17,405 nt of DNA from an uncultured Collinsella sp. (GCA_900557455.1 USSM01000014.1:1-17405); one strand, 5' to 3'. Counted from the first letter of the stretch, positions 1-8,223 are shown. Notes: generated by a model not told the origin, from the letters alone. Program-made: numbers and translations.

Positions 1-25
1 CAGGAAGCTTGGATACGCCTAGGCG

Positions 26-99
26 CGGTCCAAGAAATCGTCCGCACCCCCTTTTGCGTTTTTAGCTGCATAAACAGTCCCTATTTCACCGCAACTTAG
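26..99 (-). repeat. Interspersed two-block repeat, left copy
   Basis: Read on the minus strand this contains block A, CTAAGTTGCGGTGAAATAG (99-81), then 29 nt, then block B, GGGGGTGCGGAC-N6-TTGGACCG (51-26). The same two blocks occur on the plus strand at 17324-17377, with a 9-nt spacer between them. A hairpin starts inside the end of block B (arms 8-13 and 29-34). A second short inverted repeat, TCCCTA/TAGGGA (78-83 and 97-102), lies just past the stop of the lipid kinase gene and could act as a weak terminator for it, but no clear T-tract follows. The element looks like a dispersed genomic repeat or the remnant of a mobile element. Its identity is not known to me. Confidence 0.6.
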
Positions 100-105
100 G
101 GATGG

Positions 106-1068
106 CTAGCGGGTGGGGTGCCAGACGTGGAGGGCGCCGCCGAGGATGTCGACATCAATGCGCGAGGCGACAACGGGCTCGCCGTCGGCCTGGATGGGGT
201 AGTCGGGCTCCTCAAAAGTGAGCTCGGCATGGCGGCAGCGGCGCATGCGAACCGGCGGCAACTTGGTATGATGGCCGTCCTTGGCCGAAAGGAACATAGG
301 CAGGGCTACCGCGCGAGGGACGGGGCCGCAGGCGTAGCAGACGTCGAGCATGCCGTCGCAGGGGTCGGCATCGGGGCAGATGCGATAGCCCGAGCCATAC
401 GTGGGGCCCAGCTGAATCGCCATGATGATCGCCCTTACGCGCTCGGCGGGCGCGCCGTCAAAGCTGGCTGTCATGGGGTAGTTGCGATAGCGTAGGCCAA
501 ACTGCTCAAGTCCCGAGAGGGTGTAGAGCGGAGCGCCCGTCAAGCCGGTCTTTTTGCGCAGTTCGCTGGTGCCAAGGCCGATGGCGGCATCAATACCGAC
601 GGAGAGCGTCTGGTCGTAATACTCGACGATCGCCTCGCCGCTGCCGCATGCGGGGTTCCATGAGCGAATCCGCCCGATGTCCTGACGCCGCAGCTCACAG
701 GTGAGCAGCGCGCCAAAATCCTTGCCGGAGAAATCGTCGATGCCGAGCGTTTGGGCAAAATCGTTGCCGGAGCCCACAGGCAGGACGGCAAGAGCGGGGC
801 GTGCGTCCTCCTTTTGCGTCATAAGCCCGTTAACGACCTCGTGGATCACGCCGTCACCGCCAAGTGCGATAACGGTGCGATAGCCCGTTGCCTGTGCAGC
901 CAGCTCCTTGGCGTGTCCATTTCGCTCGGTCAGCACCAGGTCAAACTGGGATGCGCGTGCAGTCATGTCCAAAAAGCGTTGCAGGCGTTCGGCAACTTCG
1001 TGTGCCGCACCTGACTGGGCGGCTGGGTTGGCGATGATGAGCGTGCGACCAAAATCAGTTGCGTGCAT
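106..1068 (-). CDS. Diacylglycerol/lipid kinase, YegS/BmrU family
   Basis: This 320-residue protein is a soluble lipid kinase of the DAGK catalytic superfamily, which phosphorylates diacylglycerol or related lipids with ATP at the inner membrane face. The N-terminal nucleotide-binding half shows IIANPAAQSG (residues 11-20), the ALGGDGVIHEVVNG motif (68-81; GGDG at 70-73) and LPVGSGNDFAQTLG (96-109). The C-terminal beta-sandwich half ends with the conserved IQADGEPV segment. The length is normal for the family (about 290-330). The ATG at 1068 is preceded by GGGAG at a good spacing. It lies 85 bp downstream of the CLC transporter gene on the same strand, so the two may be co-transcribed. Family assignment is secure; the physiological lipid substrate cannot be told from sequence. 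Confidence 0.9.
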   Translation of the reverse strand: MHATDFGRTLIIANPAAQSGAAHEVAERLQRFLDMTARASQFDLVLTERNGHAKELAAQATGYRTVIALGGDGVIHEVVNGLMTQKEDARPALAVLPVGSGNDFAQTLGIDDFSGKDFGALLTCELRRQDIGRIRSWNPACGSGEAIVEYYDQTLSVGIDAAIGLGTSELRKKTGLTGAPLYTLSGLEQFGLRYRNYPMTASFDGAPAERVRAIIMAIQLGPTYGSGYRICPDADPCDGMLDVCYACGPVPRAVALPMFLSAKDGHHTKLPPVRMRRCRHAELTFEEPDYPIQADGEPVVASRIDVDILGGALHVWHPTR

Positions 1069-1153
1069 GGGGCGACTCCCGGCGTATGACGTAACGGTGC
1101 GGTCGCGCTCGGGTTGCGTTGTCCCGATTGTGGCTGCACGGCGATTATTACAT

Positions 1154-2575
1154 CTACTCTATCAGGTCGTTGTGGCGCTCGATAGCATCCGCCACCGTAC
1201 CGCCCTCGTCCACAATAAGCGAGCGGCGCTTGGGTGAGATGATGCGCTGGGCGGGGTACACGCCGCGGTGTCCGCCGGTTAGGTAGCTGATAAAGGCCAC
1301 GATGACAAAGAACCCGGCGGCCGTGCCGTGGAACAGGTCGATGGCCATCATGCAGGTGGTGATGGGCACGTTGAGGCCGGCGCAGAACACGCCGAGCATG
1401 CCGAGAGCCGCCAGAAAGCTGGGGTCGATTCCGACGAGGCAGCCGATCCAGCCGCCGAGCGCCGCGCCGATGCCAAACAGAGGCGTGACCTCGCCGCCTT
1501 GGAAGCCGGCGCCCAGGGTGAGCGCTGTGACGACCAACTTGATGGCTGCGTCCACCAGGGTGGTGTTGCCTGCAAATCCGGCGCCGGAAAGCCACGTGGA
1601 AAGGCCGGCGTAGTCCCAGGCGTCGAGGAGGGCATAGGCGGCCAAAACCACGAGTGCGCCTATAAGTGCGCGAGCAAGGTAGTTGGTGATAAAGCGACCG
1701 TACAGGCTCTTGACGGTTCGAACCGACCAGGCAAAGAGGCGTGCCGTCAGACCGAAGATGATGGCGCTGATAACAACGATGACGACCGTCTTGGGCGTCA
1801 TGGCGGGAACGCTGGCGATGAGATTCGCCTCGTACTCGGTACCCAGGGCGAGTGATGTAAAGTAGCCGGTAAACGAGGCGACCAGGCAGTAGATGCCCGC
1901 GGTGTAGTCGATTTTGCCGATGAAGCACATCTCCATGCCAAAGAAAGCTCCGGCAAGGGGCGAACCGAATACGGCGCCAAAGGCCGACGAGATGCCGGCG
2001 AGCATGAGGTCGTGGTGGTCATGCTTTTTGAGGTGGGCGAGGCTCGAGATGTTGCTGGCGATGGTGCCGCCAATCTGCACCGCGGCTCCCTCGCGACCGG
2101 CCGATCCGCCCGTTAGGTGCGTGAGCGTGGAGCAGACGAAGGTGAGGACGGCCATGCGCATATGGATGAGGCGTGTGCCCAGAGCGGAGTCGATGACCAG
2201 GTTGTTGCCACGCTTGGCGGCGAGACCGTGGTTCTTGTAGACCCATGCGGTAGCCATGCCCACAACGGGAAGCAGAGCGTAAATCCACACATGGCGCTCG
2301 CGATAGTCGGTCGCGATATTCAGAGAGGCCAAAAACGCCCAAGCGGCAACGCCCATGGCGAGCGAGACGATGGCGACGAGTACGAGCAACTTAGCGCTCG
2401 CGAGTAGGTTGCGGGCGTTGCGGCGCGTGTCGGCTGCCAAGAGCTGCTCGGAACGGGTGAGCTGATGCCTGCCGGCCATGATGACGTCGTTCAGGGAGAA
2501 AAAGCCGCCGTCGTCGAGCGGCTGGGAATGATCCTGCGCCTCGTTTGCGCTTTCGGGTTTGTCGTTATGAGCCAT
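1154..2575 (-). CDS. CLC-family anion transporter (possible F-/H+ antiporter type)
   Basis: A 473-residue polytopic membrane protein of the voltage-gated chloride channel family. Conserved CLC signatures are present: GSAGREGAAVQIGG (157-170, with the gating Glu at 162), GSPLAGAFFGMEM (204-216) and the C-terminal GGEVTPLFGIGAALGG. Where chloride CLCs have GSGIP, this protein has RGNNLV (122-127). With GREGA and GGEVTPLF, that is closer to what I recall of the fluoride-exporting CLC-F clade than to CLC-ec1. The substrate is therefore inferred, not proven. I chose the ATG at 2575 because AGAGGAACG sits directly upstream; a longer start at 2602 would add only nine residues and lacks such a site. 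About 50 hydrophilic residues precede the first membrane helix. It is divergent from moeA. Confidence 0.88.
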   Translation of the reverse strand: MAHNDKPESANEAQDHSQPLDDGGFFSLNDVIMAGRHQLTRSEQLLAADTRRNARNLLASAKLLVLVAIVSLAMGVAAWAFLASLNIATDYRERHVWIYALLPVVGMATAWVYKNHGLAAKRGNNLVIDSALGTRLIHMRMAVLTFVCSTLTHLTGGSAGREGAAVQIGGTIASNISSLAHLKKHDHHDLMLAGISSAFGAVFGSPLAGAFFGMEMCFIGKIDYTAGIYCLVASFTGYFTSLALGTEYEANLIASVPAMTPKTVVIVVISAIIFGLTARLFAWSVRTVKSLYGRFITNYLARALIGALVVLAAYALLDAWDYAGLSTWLSGAGFAGNTTLVDAAIKLVVTALTLGAGFQGGEVTPLFGIGAALGGWIGCLVGIDPSFLAALGMLGVFCAGLNVPITTCMMAIDLFHGTAAGFFVIVAFISYLTGGHRGVYPAQRIISPKRRSLIVDEGGTVADAIERHNDLIE

Positions 2576-2604
2576 ACGTTCCTCTTTTAGGTTGCAACGC
2601 AAGC

Positions 2605-2610
2605 ATTATA
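2605..2610 (-). promoter_or_regulatory. Putative -10 box for the CLC gene
   Basis: TATAAT on the minus strand, about 30 bp upstream of the CLC start codon, would give a short leader that contains the AGAGGA ribosome binding site. The -35 region at the expected distance is weak. I found no fluoride (crcB) riboswitch between the two divergent genes. Confidence 0.4.
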
Positions 2611-2721
2611 GAACGCGGCAAACGCGACGAACCGGTGGGTTGGTTTCCATTCTGTTTCGCGGCCTGCGGCCGACAGGTGTATTTGCGGGGCAGGCCAAGT
2701 CGCGGTCGCGCGTCGGGGGAT

Positions 2722-2727
2722 TATACT
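2722..2727 (+). promoter_or_regulatory. Putative -10 box for moeA-mogA
   Basis: TATACT lies about 60 bp upstream of the moeA ATG and overlaps an antisense TATAAT (2725-2720), so the divergent region may have back-to-back promoters. The -35 is not clear. The predicted leader contains a CGGCGC/GCGCCG hairpin (2746-2751 with 2761-2766) just upstream of the AAGAGG ribosome binding site. Confidence 0.35.
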
Positions 2728-2784
2728 GAGACAAGCATAAAGAATCGGCGCCCCTGTTGTGCGCCGTGGCATTAAGAGGTGCAT

Positions 2785-4047
2785 ATGGCAGAGAAACTCA
2801 TTCCGCTGGAGGATGCGCAGTCGATTGTTCTGTCGCACGTTGCTCCGACCGATCTCGTCGAGATTCCCGTATGGCAGGTCGCCGGTCTTCCCTTGGCCGA
2901 GGACGCGATGGCCGATATCGATATCTCGCCGTTTGCCAACAGCGCTATGGACGGATATGCCGTGCGCTCGGCGGACTTGGCGCAGACGTCTGGCGAGGCG
3001 CCGGTGACGCTCGACGTTATCGGACATGAGGCCGCGGGCCATGTGTTTGAGGGCACAATCGGAGTGGGCGAGACGGTCCGCATCATGACAGGCGCGCCGG
3101 TGCCCGAGGGTGCCGATGCCGTAGTGAAATACGAGATCGTCGACGTGCTCGATGGCGACGGCAACGAGGGCTCGCACGTGAGCTTCTCGGCGCCTGCTAA
3201 AGTGGGGGAGAACGTTCGCTCTGCTGCCGAGGAGGCCCATGCCGGCGATGTTGTGATGCGCGCCGGCGAGGTCGTGGCTCCGGCGGGCGCGGGTCTGCTG
3301 GCGAGCGCCGGATACGCGAGCGTGAAGGTGCACGCTGCCCCGCGCGTGGGCATTATCTCGCTGGGTACGGAACTGGTCGCACCGAGTAAGGTACCGGCGC
3401 GCGGTCAGATTCGCGATTCCAACTCCTCGGCGCTGATGGCCGAGGCACTCGATGCCGGCGCCGAGCCTGTGTTCTACGGCATTGCGCCCGATGATGAGCA
3501 GGCGATTGCCGAGCTGGTGCATCGTGCCGTGCAGGAGTGCGATTTTGTCATTACGAGCGGTGGCGCCTCGGCGGGCGACTACGATTTCGTGACGGCGCTC
3601 GTCCGGCGCGAGGGCGAGGTGCTGTTTGATCGCATCTCGATGCGTCCGGGTAAGGCCATCACGTTTGGCTTGCTCGGGGGTAAGCCCTACCTGGGGCTTT
3701 CAGGCAATCCGGCCGCGGCGTATGTGGGCTTTGAGATGCTCGCCCGTCCGGCGATCCGCAAGATGCGCGGCTTTGCCGAGGGAGTGCGTCCCGTGCAGCA
3801 GGCGATATTGACGCACGGCGTGAAGAAGCGCCAGAACCGACGCTTCTTCGATCGCGCCACGGTTTTGCGCGACCCCGAGACCGGTGAACTGTTGGTGACC
3901 GAGGCCAAGACGCAGAATTCGGCGCTGCTCGGCACGATGCAGCGGTCCAACTGCCTACTGCGTATTGACGAAGGACCGTGCGAGCTCAAGGCGGGCGACG
4001 TCGTGGATGTCGTGCGTGTCGACCTGCCCGAGGGCACGGTACTATAG
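2785..4047 (+). CDS. moeA: Molybdopterin molybdenumtransferase MoeA
   Basis: A 420-residue MoeA. In the last step of molybdenum cofactor synthesis it inserts molybdate into adenylated molybdopterin, releasing AMP. The N-terminal MoeA domain carries PFANSAMDGYA (49-59; the conserved Asp is residue 56) and RIMTGAPVPEGADAVV. The central MoCF-binding domain shows ITSGGASAGDYDF, MRPGKAITFG and LSGNPAAA. The beta-barrel domain IV is at the C-terminus. The length matches E. coli MoeA (about 410). The ATG at 2785 follows AAGAGG at 2774-2779; a GTG two codons earlier overlaps that site and is unlikely. mogA begins 10 nt downstream, so the pair forms one operon. The cluster next to molybdate transport genes supports the call. 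Confidence 0.95.
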   Translation: MAEKLIPLEDAQSIVLSHVAPTDLVEIPVWQVAGLPLAEDAMADIDISPFANSAMDGYAVRSADLAQTSGEAPVTLDVIGHEAAGHVFEGTIGVGETVRIMTGAPVPEGADAVVKYEIVDVLDGDGNEGSHVSFSAPAKVGENVRSAAEEAHAGDVVMRAGEVVAPAGAGLLASAGYASVKVHAAPRVGIISLGTELVAPSKVPARGQIRDSNSSALMAEALDAGAEPVFYGIAPDDEQAIAELVHRAVQECDFVITSGGASAGDYDFVTALVRREGEVLFDRISMRPGKAITFGLLGGKPYLGLSGNPAAAYVGFEMLARPAIRKMRGFAEGVRPVQQAILTHGVKKRQNRRFFDRATVLRDPETGELLVTEAKTQNSALLGTMQRSNCLLRIDEGPCELKAGDVVDVVRVDLPEGTVL

Positions 4048-4057
4048 GAGGAATGCT

Positions 4058-4537
4058 ATGGAGTTGAAGATATCGATCGTGACGTGCTCGGATACGCGCG
4101 ACCTTGCCCAGGACGAGGCCGGAGCCGCACTCGAGGAGCTTATCGAGGCACAGGGGTGGACGGTCGCCTCGCATATGGTCGTGCGCGACGACGTCAGCGA
4201 GATTGGTGATGCCATTGTGGAAGCCGCCGATGAGTGCCACGCCAATGTCGTGCTCACCTGCGGCGGCACGGGGCTTTCGATGCGCGATGTGACGCCCGAG
4301 GCGACGCGTGCCGTCTGCGACCGCGACGTGCCGGGTATTGCCGAGGCGATTCGCGCGTACTCCATGACCAAGACGCGCCGCGCCATGCTCTCGCGCGCTA
4401 TTTGCATGCAACGAGGTCATACACTTGTCGTAAACTTTCCCGGTTCTACGAAGGCCGCCCGCGAAAGCTGGGAGGCCATAGCAGACCAGCTGGAGCATGC
4501 GGCCCAAATGACGGCGGGCGGCGGACATACCAACTAA
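4058..4537 (+). CDS. mogA: Molybdopterin adenylyltransferase (MogA/MoaB family)
   Basis: A 159-residue protein of the MogA/MoaB family, which adenylates molybdopterin with ATP to make the substrate of MoeA. Motifs: LTCGGTGLSMRDVTPEAT (residues 67-84, the MPT-binding GGTG and RDxTPEA), the GIAEAIR helix and VVNFPGSTKAARESWEAI near the C-terminus. The ATG at 4058 follows AGGAGG with good spacing, only 10 nt after moeA. MogA and MoaB are close paralogues and can be hard to separate. Being next to moeA and apparently the only such protein here, it most likely does the MogA reaction. A factor-independent terminator follows at 4551. Confidence 0.92.
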   Translation: MELKISIVTCSDTRDLAQDEAGAALEELIEAQGWTVASHMVVRDDVSEIGDAIVEAADECHANVVLTCGGTGLSMRDVTPEATRAVCDRDVPGIAEAIRAYSMTKTRRAMLSRAICMQRGHTLVVNFPGSTKAARESWEAIADQLEHAAQMTAGGGHTN

Positions 4538-4550
4538 GCGGTTTACCTGC

Positions 4551-4587
4551 GGCGGGGCGACCTGAACGGCTGCTCCGCCTTTGTTTT
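4551..4587 (+). terminator. Rho-independent terminator after moeA-mogA
   Basis: An 8-bp stem, GGCGGGGC (4551-4558) with GCTCCGCC (4572-4579), includes one G-U pair and a 13-nt loop. It is followed directly by TTTGTTTT. It begins 13 nt after the mogA stop codon and separates moeA-mogA from the mod operon. Confidence 0.8.
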
Positions 4588-4628
4588 CCGCCGAAGTGAC
4601 GCCAAGGTGTATGGCAACTCGAAACTAT

Positions 4629-4694
4629 ATTCTCTGGCGAGAATAATTTCTCACTATCATTATTCTCGCAGAAGTATAATCTGATTGCAGATTA
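4629..4694 (+). promoter_or_regulatory. mod operon promoter with stacked inverted repeats (likely operator)
   Basis: A perfect -10 box, TATAAT (4675-4680), lies about 60 bp upstream of modA, with a poor -35. Around it are three inverted repeats: ATTCTC-N4-GAGAAT (4629-4644); GAGAATAAT-N11-ATTATTCTC (4639-4667), which covers the -35 region; and TAATCTG-ATTG-CAGATTA (4677-4694), which overlaps the -10 and the predicted start site. The left half-site is shared by the first two repeats. This is the expected layout of a tightly repressed or activator-dependent promoter. It does not match the ModE box (CGnTATATA type) that I know, so the regulator is unidentified. Confidence 0.65.
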
Positions 4695-4740
4695 AAGCCC
4701 GCGGTGGGGTACCCGGGCACAAGGTCCGAAAGGGTTGAAT

Positions 4741-5613
4741 ATGTTCGATATGGTTTCACGCCGCGGTTTTGTCTCGCTTTCTGCTGCCGCTGCCGCCGGC
4801 TTTGGCCTTGCCGGCTGCTCCGGTAACAAGACGTCTGAGCCGGCTGGATCCGATGCCGGTTCTGCTAAGGCATCTTCCAAGAAAGCTGTCGAACTGCAGG
4901 TCTTTGCTGCCAATTCGCTCGAGAAGGCTCTGCCCGAGGTTCAGGAGCTCTATGCCGAGCAGACCGGTATCACGTTTGCCGACACGCAGTTCAAAGCGTC
5001 CGGGGACCTTGTCGAGCAGATGCGCGCCGGTGCTGCGGTCGACGTGCTCATCACGGCCTCCAAGGGCACCATGGACGACGCCGAGGCCGCCGAGCTCGTC
5101 GACGCCGACACGCGTGAGGATATGTTCGTCAACGACCTCGTGATCATTCGCGCCGAGGGCTCCGACACCAAGGTAGAGGCCATCGCCGACGTCGCGGATC
5201 TGGACGGCAAGATCGCCATTGGCGACGCCAAGACCGTTCCCGCCGGCAAGTACGCCAACCAGGCCCTGGCCTCCGTGGGCCTCTACACCGGCACCGAGGG
5301 CGACGACGGTGAGTATGCTGCCGAGATCGCTGACAAGGTGGCCCTGGCCGACAAGGTCGGCACTGCTGCGTCTTACGTCTCTACGGGCGACTGCGTGGCT
5401 GGCTTTGTCTATAGCTCCGACATTTTCCGCTACGACGGCATCGAGGAGGCCTTTGTGTGCCCCGAGGACTCGCATAAACCCATCGTGTATCCGGGCGCTG
5501 TCGCCGATGGCTCCGAACATGCCGACGCGGCCAAGGCGTTTATCGACTTTTGCCTGTCCAACAAGAAGGCCCAGAAGATTTGGGCCAAGTATGGCTTTGA
5601 GCTTTCCGAGTAG
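4741..5613 (+). CDS. modA: Molybdate ABC transporter substrate-binding lipoprotein ModA
   Basis: A 290-residue lipoprotein that captures molybdate or tungstate outside the membrane and passes it to ModBC. The N-terminus has a twin-arginine type signal, SRRGFVSLS (residues 6-14), then an alanine-rich stretch and the lipobox LAGC, with the lipidated Cys at 26. A Ser/Ala/Lys-rich linker follows. The mature domain starts at ELQVFAANSLEKALPEV, the usual ModA opening, where the SL pair contributes an anion ligand. Other recognisable parts are FKASGDLVEQMRAGAAVDVLITAS, TVPAGKYANQAL and GFVYSSD. The ATG at 4741 is preceded by AAAGGG; an upstream TTG (4735) is a poorer choice. modB follows after 68 nt. 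Tungstate versus molybdate preference cannot be judged from sequence. Confidence 0.93.
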   Translation: MFDMVSRRGFVSLSAAAAAGFGLAGCSGNKTSEPAGSDAGSAKASSKKAVELQVFAANSLEKALPEVQELYAEQTGITFADTQFKASGDLVEQMRAGAAVDVLITASKGTMDDAEAAELVDADTREDMFVNDLVIIRAEGSDTKVEAIADVADLDGKIAIGDAKTVPAGKYANQALASVGLYTGTEGDDGEYAAEIADKVALADKVGTAASYVSTGDCVAGFVYSSDIFRYDGIEEAFVCPEDSHKPIVYPGAVADGSEHADAAKAFIDFCLSNKKAQKIWAKYGFELSE

Positions 5614-5681
5614 TGCGGCTTGGCGCGATAATTCCATCGTTTTGTGTTTCACTCCGTCCTTATATTCGCTTGGAGCTTTTC

Positions 5682-7124
5682 GTGCTTAATAGATTCCGCA
5701 TGCTTGTCGCCTGTGCTTTGACCTTCGCGCTTTGCTGGGTGCCGGGATTTGCGTTTGCTGGGGACGCTGAGAACGGGGCCCAGGTTGCTGCGACCGCTCA
5801 TGGGCTTTCCTATGGGATTGAGGGTTTTGAGCGGTTGGCCAAGGGGACCGCTCGTGCCATGGAGGGCCAGCCTGAGGGCTACCGCTTTCCCGTTGACGAG
5901 GACGTGGACCTTGTAGTGGCGCCCGCTGCCGATCGCGTTGTGGCGTGGATATCGCCCAAGGCGGTCGAGAAGTATGGATTGGATCCGCAGGACAACGAGT
6001 GCCTATCGGGTCTGAAGGCCCTCGTCTGTGAGCTCGACAGCGCAAACTGCATGGGAGGTGCGCAGCTGGGGGACGTGGATCTTCCTTGGTATGTCACGGA
6101 GGAAACTACGTTTGATGCCGGTGGGTATACCTATGGCTTTGACGAGCGCGGTGCGGATGGGGACCGCTATGTGGTGATTGCATCAGCCTCGGGTGATGCC
6201 AAGGGCGGCGCGCGTTGGCTTGATAGCGCTCAAATGGTAGAGGCATCGTCTGTCGTGTTGCGGGATGAGCAGGGGCCCTTGACCTCTCTGGCTTCCTTTT
6301 TGGGCGACATCGACTATCGCCCGTTTTGGGTGTCCATTAAAACGAGCGGTCTTGCCCTGCTGATCTCCTTTGCGCTGGGCCTGTTCGCCGCGTGGAAGAC
6401 TATGGGTACCTCGAGTCCCATCAAGGGCCTGCTCGATTCGGTCTTTACGATTCCTATGGTGCTGCCGCCCACGGTCTGCGGCTTCCTGCTCCTCATGCTG
6501 TTTGGCCGCTCGACCGGGGTCGGTCGGTGGCTTATCGCGCACGGCGTCTCAATCGTCTTTGCGTGGCCCGCGGCGGTGATATCTGCCGTGGTGGTGTCGT
6601 TTCCCTTGGTCTACCGTACGGCGCTCGGTGCCTTTGAGAGCCTCGACACGCAGATGCTCGACGCCGCGCGAACCTTGGGATGGTCCGAGCGCCGCATCTT
6701 TACCAGACTTATGATGCCGCTCGGCTGGCCCTCGATTGCCGCCGGCACGGTGCTCGCCTTTGCCCGCGCGATGGGCGAGTTTGGCTGCACCCTGTTCTTT
6801 GCGGGCAACTACGCCGGCATTACGCAGACCATTCCGATTGCGATTTACTTTGAGTGGATGGGCGGCAACACGTCGGTGGCGCTCTTTTGGGTCATCGTCG
6901 TAATTGTGTTCAGTTTTCTGGTCATTCTGTTCATCAACATGTACACCGCGCATTCGCAAAAGTATCGCGAGCGGGGCCTTTCCCGTGCGGAACGCAAACA
7001 GGCCAAGCCGCTGGGCGGCCAGACCGATTCGCTCGACCCAGTCGGCGGCGATGCGCTGCGTATCGATCGCGAGGCGCTGGCCGAGCTCATGCGCGATGAT
7101 ACGGTGCCGCAGGGAGGTCGATAG
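5682..7124 (+). CDS. modB: Molybdate ABC transporter permease ModB with extra N-terminal secreted domain
   Basis: From the chosen GTG the protein has 480 residues, about twice the usual ModB length (about 225). Residues 7-26 look like a signal peptide ending AFA/GD. Residues 27-210 are a hydrophilic domain I do not recognise, with three Cys at 107, 116 and 123. A typical ModB permease occupies about 211-425, with helices starting at FWVSIKTSGLALLISF, the TIPMVLPPTVCGF segment and the EAA loop MLDAARTLGWSERRIF (325-340) that docks on ModC. A charged cytoplasmic tail of about 55 residues ends the protein. The GTG at 5682 has GGAG six nt upstream; the in-frame GTG at 5613 overlaps the modA stop, lacks a good site, and would put 23 extra residues before the signal peptide. 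The gene ends 3 nt before modC. Confidence 0.88.
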   Translation: MLNRFRMLVACALTFALCWVPGFAFAGDAENGAQVAATAHGLSYGIEGFERLAKGTARAMEGQPEGYRFPVDEDVDLVVAPAADRVVAWISPKAVEKYGLDPQDNECLSGLKALVCELDSANCMGGAQLGDVDLPWYVTEETTFDAGGYTYGFDERGADGDRYVVIASASGDAKGGARWLDSAQMVEASSVVLRDEQGPLTSLASFLGDIDYRPFWVSIKTSGLALLISFALGLFAAWKTMGTSSPIKGLLDSVFTIPMVLPPTVCGFLLLMLFGRSTGVGRWLIAHGVSIVFAWPAAVISAVVVSFPLVYRTALGAFESLDTQMLDAARTLGWSERRIFTRLMMPLGWPSIAAGTVLAFARAMGEFGCTLFFAGNYAGITQTIPIAIYFEWMGGNTSVALFWVIVVIVFSFLVILFINMYTAHSQKYRERGLSRAERKQAKPLGGQTDSLDPVGGDALRIDREALAELMRDDTVPQGGR

Positions 7125-7127
7125 GCC

Positions 7128-8198
7128 ATGTCACTCGTTCTGGATATTAAAAAGCGCTATCCCGGCTTTACCCTCGACATTCAGCTCGAGGCTGGTGAGG
7201 AGCGCGTGGCGCTGCTTGGTGCCTCGGGCTGCGGCAAGAGTTGCACGCTGCGCTGCATTGCCGGTGTGGAGACGCCCGACGAGGGCAAGATCGTCGTCAA
7301 CGGCGTAACATTTTTTGACTCGGAGGCGGGCATCAACCTGTCACCCCAGGAGCGTAAATGCGCTCTGCTGTTCCAAAACTATCAGCTGTTTCCCAACATG
7401 ACGGTGGCCGACAACGTGTGCGCGGGCGTTGAGGATGCGGGCGACGCCTCGGCCCGCAAAAAGCTTGCCAAGCGCTACCTGGGTATTTTTGGCCTGGCCG
7501 ACTTTGCCGACCGCTATCCCGCGCGCCTCTCGGGCGGCCAGCAGCAGCGTGTGGCCCTTGCTCGCATGGTGGCGGCGCACCCGGGCATCTTTATGTTCGA
7601 CGAGCCCATGAGCGCGCTCGATTCCTATCTCAAGAGCGCGCTTGAGCAAAACATGCTTGACCTGTTCGACGTCTGTAGCCGTACTGTGCTTTACGTGAGC
7701 CACGACATCGATGAGGCGTGCCGCCTCTGCCAGCGCATCTGCGTGATGCACGACGGGCATGTTGAGGAGATCGGCTCCGTCGAGGACGTGGTCCGCCGTC
7801 CGCAGACGCTGGCGGCGCTGCGCCTGACGGGCTGCAAGAATACGAGCCGCGCGCGCAAGATCGGGCCTCAGGAAGTTGAAGCCCTGGACTGGGGCATGAC
7901 CTTTAACGTGGGTCGCGTGGTTCCCGATAACGTGGCGTACCTTGGTATTCGAGCAAGCTACTTCCATGTTGACAATCGCGCGGAGCGGGGCCGCAACAGC
8001 TATGATTTGCACGTGGCCCGTGTGAGCGATTCGCGCTTTGAGCGCCTGGTGCTGCTGGACGTGCCGCGTGCTGATGCGCCCACGCGTCTGCAGTGGAAGG
8101 TCAACAAGGTGGGCGCGCCTGTCGACGAGCTGCCGCAAGCAGGCGAGACGCTGCGCATGCACTTCGATGCGAGTAGGATCCACTTGGTTTGTCGATAG
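7128..8198 (+). CDS. modC: Molybdate ABC transporter ATP-binding protein ModC
   Basis: A 356-residue ABC ATPase that powers molybdate import. Walker A is GASGCGKS (31-38), the Q-loop is FQNYQLF (about 82-88), the signature is LSGGQQQR (134-141), Walker B is IFMFDEP (154-160), and the switch His is 192 in SHDIDEA. The ATPase domain ends near residue 235. The remaining 120 residues form a TOBE/Mop-like accessory domain, which in ModC proteins binds oxyanion and gives feedback inhibition; this domain is poorly conserved here and I assign it mainly by position. The ATG follows AGGGAGG, 3 nt after modB, so translation is probably coupled. It is the last gene of the mod operon. Confidence 0.92.
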   Translation: MSLVLDIKKRYPGFTLDIQLEAGEERVALLGASGCGKSCTLRCIAGVETPDEGKIVVNGVTFFDSEAGINLSPQERKCALLFQNYQLFPNMTVADNVCAGVEDAGDASARKKLAKRYLGIFGLADFADRYPARLSGGQQQRVALARMVAAHPGIFMFDEPMSALDSYLKSALEQNMLDLFDVCSRTVLYVSHDIDEACRLCQRICVMHDGHVEEIGSVEDVVRRPQTLAALRLTGCKNTSRARKIGPQEVEALDWGMTFNVGRVVPDNVAYLGIRASYFHVDNRAERGRNSYDLHVARVSDSRFERLVLLDVPRADAPTRLQWKVNKVGAPVDELPQAGETLRMHFDASRIHLVCR

Positions 8199-8223
8199 CG
8201 CCGGGTAATGCCGTCGGGGATAT

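Noticed and set aside
2587..3522. Long minus-strand frame opposite moeA
   Set aside because: It runs antisense to a clear moeA and has no recognisable motifs; GC-rich genes routinely leave such shadow frames.
4681..4740. Moco or Tuco riboswitch in the modA leader
   Set aside because: Only about 55 nt separate the predicted start site from the modA ribosome binding site, far shorter than the Moco aptamer. Only a weak GCCCG/CGGGC stem is visible.
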